This document shows positions 36,678 through 45,045 of a DNA stretch of 64,000 nucleotides, piece after piece. Below the pieces are notes generated by a model that worked only from the letters and a program-made list of their open reading frames with translations, did not search any database and was not told the origin of the DNA. How positions within the stretch are numbered: position 1 is the stretch's first letter; each line of letters opens with the position of its first letter. The translations under genes were made by a program, and so were the position numbers. Origin of the DNA: Desertivirga brevis (GTDB taxonomy: Bacteria; Bacteroidota; Bacteroidia; Sphingobacteriales; Sphingobacteriaceae); contig NZ_JAFEWF010000008.1 of assembly GCF_017355835.1 (NCBI RefSeq), positions 124,001-188,000 on the forward strand. Reading direction: 5' to 3'.

Positions 36678-39200
36678 ATGAAACTTGCTATCATCTCAGC
36701 CATATTTATTATTCTGGCGAATGCCTTAAATGCCCAGGACAGCACCGTGGTTAAAGCTCATCCATCTTATAATGATCATGGGAAGATCCACCGTGTTTGG
36801 TTTGGAGAAAACTATAGGCAGGAGTGGGCGATAGATACTAAAGTACCTCTTCTTCGAATTTCTCAGATACAGGGAGGATTAACCCCTACAACAAGGGGAG
36901 GAGGCCACCAAACTCATTCGCTTCGATTAACCGACAAGAAAGGAAATGAGTGGGTGATACGTTCAATCGAAAAGTTTCCTGAGGTACTGATCCCTGAACA
37001 GATAAGGAACACCTTCGCGAAGGATTGGGTAGACGATAATATGTCGGCCCAACATCCCTACGCGGCGCTTATTGTTCCCGTATTAGCTGAAGCTACTGGC
37101 GTGCCGCACACTAATCCTGTTATCGGAGTGGTGGCGCCAGATGCAGCTCTGGGAGAGTTTGCAGCCGATTTTGAAAACAAGCTGGTGTTGCTTGAAGAAC
37201 GCGAGCCATTAGGAAAATCAGACAATACACTTAAAATGTTTGCCGCACTCGATGCTGATAGCAAGAACCGGGTTAACGCAGAGGGTTTCCTTAAGGCCCA
37301 ACTACTTGATGTAATCATTGGCGACTGGGACAGACACATTGATCAATGGAGATGGAAGGATATACAGGAGGGTGAAGGAAAGCAGTACCTCGCTGTTCCC
37401 CGTGATCGTGATCAGGTGTTCTATGTAAACCAGGGCCTTTTTCCGAATGTCGCATCCCGCTCATGGCTGCTTCCTTTTCTGCAGGGATTTGATTCGAAAG
37501 TGCGTAACATCAATACTTATTTGTGGGAAAGCAGGCTCATGGTATCCAGAATATTAAATGAGCTTAGCTATGAGCAATGGATGGATATTACCAGAGAAGT
37601 TGTTGCTGCATTGCCAGACGAAGTGCTTGAAGCATCGCTTAAGAGGCTACCTGAATCTTCTTATAAGCTCCGTCACAAGGCCCTTCTGGCAAACATGAAG
37701 AGTCAGCGTGAGAATCTCCTGAAAGAGTCAGAGAAGTTCTATCGTTTCATCAATGAGACCGTTGAGATTAAAGCTTCAGATAAAAATGAGTATTTCTCGC
37801 TGAACGCAGAGGGAGAGAACCTCAACCTGGAGATCTTTAGATTAAGTGGATCAGGCAAAAAGGAGCTGGTGTTTTCTAAAATAATCAGACCTGAGTTTAC
37901 CAAAGAAGTATGGTTGTATACAGGAAAGGGAAATGACAAGATTTCTATCAATAATCCTTCTAAAATTAAAGTGAGAATTGTAGCCGCTGAGGGAGAGAAA
38001 TTACTTGATGCGGCTGCATCAAGTCGTCCTACTCATCTCTATGCAAAAGCAGACGGAATACACATAAATAGCAATGATAGGGCTTTTAGAAAGCATTTTT
38101 CAGGGGATACTCTTCATACCCGCTATATTCCTATTAATAGGTACAATGTTAATATGCCACTTATTACAGGCGGATTCAATAGGGATGACGGATTTATTTT
38201 AGGTGCAGGTATAAAACACACGCACCAGGGATTCAGGAAAGTACCATACGCGAGTGAGCACGAATTCACAGTAGCGCATTCTTTCTCCACGTCTGCTTTC
38301 CGCATTAAGTATAACGGCGACTGGAAACAGGTGATCGGTAAAGCGGATCTTACTATAAATGCAGCTGTATATGGGCCAAACAATACAATTAATTTTTATG
38401 GCAGGGGAAATGAGACTTTGAGGTTAAGGGGAAGCAGATCTGATCTTTTCTATCGCTCTCGCTTTAATTTAGCCACTTTAAGCAGCGGCTTAAAATGGAA
38501 TTTAACTGAAAATACTAGTTTCACTGCAGGGCCAGTCTTCCAATATTACTCTTATCAGTCATCTGAAAATATAGGCAGGTTTATTAGCAGTAACTATACT
38601 GGCTCTTATGACAGTGAGTCTTTGGATAAGGATAAATTCCATGGAGGATTAAGTATGAACCTGCTGAGCGATCATCGAAGCAATACCTTATTGCCGGCTT
38701 CAGGAACCTATGTGAAGATTAAAGCAGAAGGTTTAGCAGGATTGAACGAAGCTGCAAAATCTTTTGTTCAGGTAACACCAGAATTCAGATGGTATAAGAA
38801 ATTAATGCGAGATTCAGCTTTAGTCTTTGCGCACAGAATTGGTGGAGGTATAACACTGGGTGATGCAGCCTTCTATCAGTCACTTTTCCTGGGAGGGCAT
38901 GATAACCTTTACGGTTTCCACCAGTACCGTTTTGCCGGCGAACAGATGTTATACAACAATATTGAATTACGCTTAAGGATAGCAAAACTAGCAACATATA
39001 TTCTCCCGGGCGAAGTTGGTATAAGTAGCTTTTACGATACAGGAAGGGTATGGGTAGATGGGGAAAAATCCGACCAATGGCACCACGGAGTAGGAGGGGG
39101 AGTTTATCTGGCTCCGGCAAATTATGCTTTAATTCAATTCATTGCAGGTCACTCTACTGAGGGCTGGTACCCCTACCTTAAACTTAGTGCCCGTTTTTAA
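36678..39200 (+). CDS. Outer-membrane protein with Omp85/BamA-like barrel and kinase-like N-terminal region
   Basis: An 840-residue protein with a signal peptide (cut near NALNAQ). The C-terminal ~350 residues are rich in alternating beta strands and end in an aromatic residue (LKLSARF), as in surface-antigen/Omp85 barrels (GGHDNLYGFHQYRFAGEQ, NNIELRLRIAK). Residues about 150-340 carry GDWDRHIDQWRW (Asp218-Arg-His220) and VPRDRDQVF, a pattern reminiscent of atypical kinase folds (HipA, CotH, Fam20); this part is inference. Its function is unknown. It has an FNR-like promoter and is followed 12 bp later by an HD/Pycsar-type gene. Confidence 0.7.
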   Translation: MKLAIISAIFIILANALNAQDSTVVKAHPSYNDHGKIHRVWFGENYRQEWAIDTKVPLLRISQIQGGLTPTTRGGGHQTHSLRLTDKKGNEWVIRSIEKFPEVLIPEQIRNTFAKDWVDDNMSAQHPYAALIVPVLAEATGVPHTNPVIGVVAPDAALGEFAADFENKLVLLEEREPLGKSDNTLKMFAALDADSKNRVNAEGFLKAQLLDVIIGDWDRHIDQWRWKDIQEGEGKQYLAVPRDRDQVFYVNQGLFPNVASRSWLLPFLQGFDSKVRNINTYLWESRLMVSRILNELSYEQWMDITREVVAALPDEVLEASLKRLPESSYKLRHKALLANMKSQRENLLKESEKFYRFINETVEIKASDKNEYFSLNAEGENLNLEIFRLSGSGKKELVFSKIIRPEFTKEVWLYTGKGNDKISINNPSKIKVRIVAAEGEKLLDAAASSRPTHLYAKADGIHINSNDRAFRKHFSGDTLHTRYIPINRYNVNMPLITGGFNRDDGFILGAGIKHTHQGFRKVPYASEHEFTVAHSFSTSAFRIKYNGDWKQVIGKADLTINAAVYGPNNTINFYGRGNETLRLRGSRSDLFYRSRFNLATLSSGLKWNLTENTSFTAGPVFQYYSYQSSENIGRFISSNYTGSYDSESLDKDKFHGGLSMNLLSDHRSNTLLPASGTYVKIKAEGLAGLNEAAKSFVQVTPEFRWYKKLMRDSALVFAHRIGGGITLGDAAFYQSLFLGGHDNLYGFHQYRFAGEQMLYNNIELRLRIAKLATYILPGEVGISSFYDTGRVWVDGEKSDQWHHGVGGGVYLAPANYALIQFIAGHSTEGWYPYLKLSARF

Positions 39201-39212
39201 TTTTTGTTAATC

Positions 39213-40409
39213 ATGAACTACTCAGCAGAATTAGAAGGAGTAAAGGCAGAGGTTGAACGTCTCTATCAGAATTACCCTAACGAGTCTTTGGTCTATCATA
39301 ACTTCGCGCACACAGAGAGAGTTGTCCAAAAAGCAGGTGAACTAGGAAATCATTATAAACTGAACGAGAAGGATTTTTTCATTCTTTTAAGTGCAGCCTG
39401 GTTTCATGATGTAGGCTATTTATTCGACGCTGCTAATCACGAAGAAGCAGGGGCGGAGGTAGCCGGACGCTTCTTGTCTTCACTTGGCAGCAGTACAGAT
39501 ATTATTGATTCCGTTAAAAGTGCTATTATATCCACGAAAATCCCTCAGGCAGGAGCCAATCTCGTTGAGCAAATCCTTGGAGACGCAGACCTTTTTCATC
39601 TAGGCACAAAAGAATTTAAAGGGCTGAATAAGAGCGTGAGAAAGGAATACAGCCTCTTGTATCCTCAGGAATATTCAAAAGAGAAGTGGCTTATTAAAAC
39701 TATAGCCTTCCTTGAATCTCATCGGTATCAAACTGATTTTGCTAATGACATTTTAAACAAGCAGAAACAGAAGAATATAGAAACTCTTAAATCCAGGTTA
39801 ACGGGTAATAATTCAGAGGTTCAAGAAGATGCTAAAATTGTAAAATCTATCAATCATGCTCCTGTAAAAGAAAAGGAGGAGAAACCATCCAGGGGAATAG
39901 AGACGATGTTCCGTATCAGCTCAGCCAATCATCAGCGCTTAAGTGACATGGCAGATAATAAAGCTCATATCATTATAACTGTTAACTCTATTATTCTTTC
40001 AGCTATTTTAAGCTTCCTTATCCGCAAAATAGATTCAGAGCTTTACCTGGCCTGGCCCACTGCCCTGATTATGTTGGTTAGCTTGTCTGCAATCATTTTT
40101 GCGATATTATCCACCCGCCCTTCGATTACCAAAGGAACCTTTTCTCAACAGGAGGTAGACGAAAAGAAAGCAAACCTCCTCTTCTTCGGAAATTTTCACA
40201 AAATGTCCTTTGAAAGTTATTCTGCTGCAATGCTAGTGGCGATGAATGACAAGGAGTACCTATACCAGATGCTTATTAAGGACCTGTATTCCCAGGGTGC
40301 TGTTTTGGGAAAGAAATACAGGCTACTGCGCATCTCTTATAATATTTTCATGTATGGTTTAGTTGCAGCAGTCTTTGCTTTTTTAATCGCAAGTTTGTTA
40401 TTCGCTTAA
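39213..40409 (+). CDS. HD-domain protein with C-terminal Pycsar-effector-type membrane domain
   Basis: A 398-residue protein. Residues about 1-170 form an HD phosphohydrolase domain (His29, His33, the His65-Asp66 pair in WFHDVGY, and GDADLF). After a polar linker, residues about 230-398 match the PycTM (formerly DUF5706) effector domain: ISSANHQRLSDMADNKAHI, then helices about 250-270, 280-300 and 373-396, with FGNFHKMSFESY between. In Pycsar defence, PycTM effectors respond to cCMP or cUMP. No cyclase gene is adjacent. The frame opens with TTG at 39204; the ATG at 39213 is preferred. Confidence 0.8.
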   Translation: MNYSAELEGVKAEVERLYQNYPNESLVYHNFAHTERVVQKAGELGNHYKLNEKDFFILLSAAWFHDVGYLFDAANHEEAGAEVAGRFLSSLGSSTDIIDSVKSAIISTKIPQAGANLVEQILGDADLFHLGTKEFKGLNKSVRKEYSLLYPQEYSKEKWLIKTIAFLESHRYQTDFANDILNKQKQKNIETLKSRLTGNNSEVQEDAKIVKSINHAPVKEKEEKPSRGIETMFRISSANHQRLSDMADNKAHIIITVNSIILSAILSFLIRKIDSELYLAWPTALIMLVSLSAIIFAILSTRPSITKGTFSQQEVDEKKANLLFFGNFHKMSFESYSAAMLVAMNDKEYLYQMLIKDLYSQGAVLGKKYRLLRISYNIFMYGLVAAVFAFLIASLLFA

Positions 40410-40429
40410 AAAATGCATTATGACATAAG

Positions 40430-40459
40430 ATGGCTCATGCTGTGCATGGGCCATTTTTA
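40430..40459 (+). terminator. Terminator after the HD/PycTM gene
   Basis: Ten-base-pair stem ATGGCTCATG / CATGGGCCAT (one G-T pair) with a five-base loop, followed by five T residues. Confidence 0.75.
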
Positions 40460-40818
40460 TGGTATATTACTTCACCTGAATCTCCTCTAACCATTCTACA
40501 ATTCTATTCTTGTTTTTTCGAAAAGCTATTATAGGTCAATAGGACTCCTGTATGAAAAAAACTAAGGTGAGCCTCATGAGAGTAATTGGTTGAAATGTTT
40601 CTATCAGGCTGCCATTTCGAGGAAATAAGTAAAACGTTTTAGCAGAAATTGAAATTGTTTTTTTAGGTTTGTTTATGGAAGTCTTTTGGCCTTGATCTAC
40701 ATTCTTGATTGAACTTTAAGAAATAGGATCTTTTATTGCTAACCCAATTTTTCCTACCAAAAATCAGGATGGTTATAAATGGCTTTAGCACCAGTTTTTA
40801 TATGAAAAATCGAAATTC
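40460..40818. other. 359-bp intergenic gap before the GH43 gene
   Basis: AT-rich sequence with no open frame, hairpin or clear TTG/TAnnTTTG pair. It presumably contains the GH43 promoter, but I cannot place it. Confidence 0.5.
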
Positions 40819-41817
40819 ATGAAATTACGTTCACTATCGCAAATGCTGATTGTTCTTGCAATTCTCTCTTCCTTTGCAAGCAAATGTTTTTCTCAAAAAC
40901 TTCCGTTGTTGGATAAAAGCAAGGGAAACCCTGTATTTCCAGGATGGTATGCTGATCCTGAAGGAGTGGTCTTTGATAAAAAGTACTGGATTTATCCCAC
41001 TTATTCAGCTCCCTATGAGGATCAGGTTTTTATGGATGCTTTTTCATCCAAAGACCTTATTACCTGGAAAAAACATCGAAGGATTATTGATACGGCCTCA
41101 GTTAAATGGGCCCGAAGAGCAATGTGGGCGCCATGTATTATAAAAAAGGATAAAAAGTACTACCTGTTCTTTTCTGCAAATGATATACAGAATGAGCAGG
41201 AAACAGGGGGAATCGGGGTAGCTGTTGCTGATAAGCCGGAAGGCCCTTTCCAAGACTATCTAGGCAAGCCTCTCCTGGATAAGATTAATAATCGTGCACA
41301 ACCTATTGATCAGTTTGTGTTTCAAGATAAGGATGGGCAGTATTATATGATCTATGGCGGATGGGGGCGTTGTAATATGGTGAAACTAAAAAGCGATTTT
41401 ACAGGATTCACCGCATGGGAGGATGGAAACATTTTCCGCGAGATTACTCCTAAAGGATATGTTGAGGGGCCCTTTATGTTTATAAGGAATTCCAAATACT
41501 ACTTTATGTGGTCGGAAGGTGGCTGGGGAGGTCCGGATTACCGTATAGCTTATGCTATTGCAGATTCCCCTTTTGGCCCCTTTGAACGCATAGGTACTGT
41601 ATTGCAACAGGACCCGAAGGTAGCTACAGGTGCGGGGCACCATTCAGTTATGCAGGTTCCAGGGAAAGACGAATGGTTCATTGTTTATCACAGGCGGCCT
41701 TTGGGTGAAACCGATGCTAATCATCGTGTTACTTGCATCGATAAAATGAGTTTCGATGAGAAGGGCTTCATCCTGCCCGTAACAATTACTCATCAGGGTG
41801 TGGGGAAAAGGAAATAG
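40819..41817 (+). CDS. Secreted GH43-family glycoside hydrolase
   Basis: A 332-residue protein with a signal peptide (cut near SKCFSQ) and a five-bladed beta-propeller. Family residues visible are Asp in GWYADPEG (catalytic base region), the pKa-modulating Asp in QPIDQFVF and the acid Glu in GYVEGPFMF. GHHSV near residue 275 is the usual metal-binding His region. Substrates of GH43 are arabinosides, xylosides or galactans; the specificity here is not evident, but its position among GH92 genes suggests side-chain trimming of a mannose-containing glycan. Confidence 0.87.
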   Translation: MKLRSLSQMLIVLAILSSFASKCFSQKLPLLDKSKGNPVFPGWYADPEGVVFDKKYWIYPTYSAPYEDQVFMDAFSSKDLITWKKHRRIIDTASVKWARRAMWAPCIIKKDKKYYLFFSANDIQNEQETGGIGVAVADKPEGPFQDYLGKPLLDKINNRAQPIDQFVFQDKDGQYYMIYGGWGRCNMVKLKSDFTGFTAWEDGNIFREITPKGYVEGPFMFIRNSKYYFMWSEGGWGGPDYRIAYAIADSPFGPFERIGTVLQQDPKVATGAGHHSVMQVPGKDEWFIVYHRRPLGETDANHRVTCIDKMSFDEKGFILPVTITHQGVGKRK

Positions 41818-41837
41818 TTAACCCTCGTTTAGTTTTC

Positions 41838-41895
41838 ATTAACAATTCATTGAGCCTCTATTAACAGGAAGGATAGAGGAAAGATCTTATTTTTA
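41838..41895 (+). promoter_or_regulatory. TTAACA direct-repeat operator and promoter of GH92 gene 2
   Basis: TTAACA at 41839-41844 and 41861-41866, with the -7-like TATTTTTA at 41888-41895, at exactly the same spacing as upstream of GH92 gene 1. The shared block ATTAACAATTCATT-n2-GCCTCTATTAACAG differs only at two or three central bases. Confidence 0.6.
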
Positions 41896-41928
41896 TACTT
41901 TCTGTTAATTAATCATCTTCTCTTAGCT

Positions 41929-44253
41929 ATGAGTCTTAACAAGCTCCCTCAAGTGAAAATACAGATTTTCGCTTTTAGTATTCTCGTATCATTTCTTGGT
42001 TTCACTTCTGTCTCTGCTCAGAAGAAAATTTATGATCCGGTTGATTATGTTAATCCCCTAATGGGAACAGATTCGAAAGGTGATCTTTCCAATGGGAACA
42101 CCTACCCGGCTATTGGCCTCCCTTGGGGAATGAATATGTGGACAGCCCAGACCGGCAAAAATGGCGATGGCTGGCAATATACTTACAGTGCTGACAAGAT
42201 CAGGGGAATTAAACAGACGCATCAGCCTTCTCCCTGGATGAATGACTATGGACAATTTTCACTCATGCCGGTAAGCGATAAAGCAGTTTTCGATCAGGAG
42301 GAACGTGCAAGCTGGTTTTCGCATAAAGCGGAGACAGTAAAACCTTATTATTATAGTGTATATCTCGCTGATCACGACGTTACTGCCGAAGTTACCCCTA
42401 CAGAGCGTGCAGCAATGTTCAGGTTCAGTTTTTCAAAAAGTGATAGTTCCTTCGTGGTGCTGGATGCTTTTGATGCTGGATCAGAAGTAAAGATCATTCC
42501 GGAAAAAAGGATGATCATAGGCTACTCGACCAAATACAGCAGGGGCAATTTGAAAAATTTTAGAAATTACTTCAGCATTGTGTTCAGCAAGCCCTTCAGC
42601 AATTATTCTGTATGGGAAGGTAAGCAACGATTCCTGAATAAGACAGACCGCAAAGGGAACCACGTAGGCGCAATAGTTGGGTTCTCGGTAAAAGGGAAAT
42701 CCGACCCCGTGCTTGCCAAAGTATCATCGTCTTTTATTAGCGCGGAACAGGCCGAGCTTAATCTGAAGGAACTAGGAAACGATTCTTTTGATCAGCTTGC
42801 AGCGAAAGGCCGTAAAGCCTGGAATGAGAAACTTGGACGCCTGCAGGTAGAAGGAGGTAGCGAGGAGCAGCGTAAAACATTCTACTCCTGTCTGTACCGT
42901 ACCTTGTTCTTTCCAAACAGATTATACGAAGTAAACGGGGAAGGGAAGATCGTTCATTACAGTCCCTACAATGGTAAAGTATTACCGGGATATATGTTCG
43001 GTGGAACGGGCTTTTGGGATACCTTTCGCGCCTTATACCCTTTTCTTAATCTGATGTACCCTTCTATTAACAAGGAAATGCAGGAAGGCCTTATCAATGA
43101 TTATAAGGAAGGTGGATTTCTACCAGAATGGAGTAGTCCTGGTTTTGCTGATATTATGGTTGGTAATAACTCCGCTTCCGTAGTCGCCGATGCATATATA
43201 AAAGGATTAAGAGGATACGATATTGAGAAGCTTTATGAGGCTTTGATCCATGGTGCCAATAATGAAGGACCAATGACTGCAGTAGGCAGGAAGGGTGTCG
43301 GCTATTATAACAAGCTAGGGTATGTGCCTTATGATGTTGATATTAATGAAAACGCTGCGCGTACACTCGAATATGCTTACGATGATTTTGCAATCTATCA
43401 GCTGGCAAAAGCATTAAAGCGTCCGAAAGAGGAGATTGAGCTTTATGCAAAGCGTAGCCAGAATTATAAGAACCTTTTTGACCCGGAAACAAATCTTATG
43501 AGAGGGAAAAATAAAGACGGTTCCTTCCAGCGTCCGTTCAATCCTTTGAAATGGGGTGATGCCTTTACAGAGGGAAATAGCTGGCATTACAGCTGGAGCG
43601 TATTCCATGATATCAACGGCTTGATGCAGCTGATGGGAGGAAAGGAGAAGTTTACCCAGATGCTGGATTCAGTTTTCACCATGCCGCCACTTTTTGATGA
43701 TAGTTATTATGGTGGAGTTATTCACGAGATCAGAGAAATGCAGATCGCTAATATGGGCCAGTACGCACACGGTAATCAGCCGATCCAACACATGATCTAT
43801 TTGTATAATTACTCAGGCACCCCATGGAAAGCGCAGTACTGGGTAAGAGAGGTGCTGAACAGGTTGTATAAACCTACACCTGATGGATATTGCGGTGACG
43901 AGGACAATGGACAAACCTCTGCCTGGTATGTTTTTTCCGCCCTTGGCTTCTACCCCGTTTGTCCTGCAACTGATCAGTACGTTTTCGGAGCCCCCTTATT
44001 TGATAAGGTTAGTTTGAAGCTTGAAAATGGAAAAGTATTTGAAATTACTGCTCCCGGCAACGGAGATTCGAACAGGTATGTTAAAAAGGTCAACCTAAAC
44101 GGAAAAGTCTACGACAAGAACTGGATCAGCCACGCAGCAATTCTCAACGGAGGAAAACTGAATGTGGAGATGCAATCTGAACCGAATAAATCCCGGGGTA
44201 CCGGTCAATCTTCTGTTCCTTATTCCTACTCTCTTGAAGCTTCGGTGAAGTAA
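41929..44253 (+). CDS. GH92 family protein 2, with Gln replacing the catalytic acid
   Basis: A 774-residue secreted GH92 protein (signal peptide cut near SVSAQ) with both domains complete. The motif normally reading GNEPxHH is GNQPIQH, with Gln617 at the catalytic-acid site, while the base region CGDEDNGQTSAWYVFSALGFYP is intact. The same Glu-to-Gln change is described for the Cellulosimicrobium GH92 enzyme that removes mannose from mannose-1-phospho-6-mannose, where the leaving group needs no acid. A mannosyl-phosphodiesterase role is therefore inferred. It carries the TTAACA box in its promoter. Confidence 0.9.
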   Translation: MSLNKLPQVKIQIFAFSILVSFLGFTSVSAQKKIYDPVDYVNPLMGTDSKGDLSNGNTYPAIGLPWGMNMWTAQTGKNGDGWQYTYSADKIRGIKQTHQPSPWMNDYGQFSLMPVSDKAVFDQEERASWFSHKAETVKPYYYSVYLADHDVTAEVTPTERAAMFRFSFSKSDSSFVVLDAFDAGSEVKIIPEKRMIIGYSTKYSRGNLKNFRNYFSIVFSKPFSNYSVWEGKQRFLNKTDRKGNHVGAIVGFSVKGKSDPVLAKVSSSFISAEQAELNLKELGNDSFDQLAAKGRKAWNEKLGRLQVEGGSEEQRKTFYSCLYRTLFFPNRLYEVNGEGKIVHYSPYNGKVLPGYMFGGTGFWDTFRALYPFLNLMYPSINKEMQEGLINDYKEGGFLPEWSSPGFADIMVGNNSASVVADAYIKGLRGYDIEKLYEALIHGANNEGPMTAVGRKGVGYYNKLGYVPYDVDINENAARTLEYAYDDFAIYQLAKALKRPKEEIELYAKRSQNYKNLFDPETNLMRGKNKDGSFQRPFNPLKWGDAFTEGNSWHYSWSVFHDINGLMQLMGGKEKFTQMLDSVFTMPPLFDDSYYGGVIHEIREMQIANMGQYAHGNQPIQHMIYLYNYSGTPWKAQYWVREVLNRLYKPTPDGYCGDEDNGQTSAWYVFSALGFYPVCPATDQYVFGAPLFDKVSLKLENGKVFEITAPGNGDSNRYVKKVNLNGKVYDKNWISHAAILNGGKLNVEMQSEPNKSRGTGQSSVPYSYSLEASVK

Positions 44254-44328
44254 TGAGCAGAAAATCAGGCTTATAAATACTAAACCGCATAACGGTAGAA
44301 AACTATTTGTAATTAAATACTTTAAGAA

Positions 44329-45045
44329 ATGCTTAGAATAAATTTCAAACACACACTTTTCTCTATTTTTCTTTCATTCAACGGTTTTTCCGCTTTGGCC
44401 CAGGATAATTGGGAGTATATTGACCGGAGTAAAATAGTAGCAAGCGACACCACAACAAGAGGTAAGTATACGTTGGTCTTCGTTAATATGCAGCCAAACT
44501 TTAGCGAAACCGTGACTAATCGGCTTTCAGAAGTTTTTTTCGAGGTATACCCGAAAGAAGCAAAACTCTATAATAAAAACACAACGGACTCTGTTTTTTT
44601 CGTGATTGATCCTGGATACGATGGCGTAGCGGCGGCGGCAGGTAGAACTATTCGATTTAACCCTGCCTGGTTTGATCGGAATCCGGGGGATGTTGACGTG
44701 GTAACACATGAGGTAATGCACCTGGTTCAGAGTTACCCGGGTGGAGCTGGTCCGGGGTGGGTAACGGAAGGAATTGCAGACTATGTTCGTTTAACCATGG
44801 GGGTAGACAATAAAGGCGCAGGATGGAGCGTGCCGGATTATAAAGAATCGCAATCCTATACAAATGCTTATCGTATTACAGCTCGCTTCTTCTACTGGAT
44901 GGAAAAGAATGTAAAAAAAGGTCTGGTTAAAAAGCTTGATAATGCCATGAGGACCAAAACGTATAGCGATTCCTTCTGGAAAGATCATACAGGTAAAACG
45001 ATCGACGAGTTATGGAGTGATTATGGCAAAAATCCGGTTATTTAA
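44329..45045 (+). CDS. Secreted basic-secretory-protein family metalloprotease
   Basis: A 238-residue protein with a signal peptide (cut near SALAQ). The zinc motif is HEVMH (His127, Glu128, His131), followed by GWVTEGIADYVRL, as in the plant and bacterial basic secretory protein peptidases. Its TAA stop overlaps the ATG of the next GH92 gene by one base (TAATG), so the two are translationally coupled. Pairing a peptidase with a mannosidase suggests attack on glycoproteins. Confidence 0.85.
   Translation: MLRINFKHTLFSIFLSFNGFSALAQDNWEYIDRSKIVASDTTTRGKYTLVFVNMQPNFSETVTNRLSEVFFEVYPKEAKLYNKNTTDSVFFVIDPGYDGVAAAAGRTIRFNPAWFDRNPGDVDVVTHEVMHLVQSYPGGAGPGWVTEGIADYVRLTMGVDNKGAGWSVPDYKESQSYTNAYRITARFFYWMEKNVKKGLVKKLDNAMRTKTYSDSFWKDHTGKTIDELWSDYGKNPVI

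Noticed and set aside
39213..40409. A full Pycsar defence operon
   Set aside because: There is no nucleotide cyclase gene next to the PycTM-type protein in the window, so only an effector-like fusion can be claimed.
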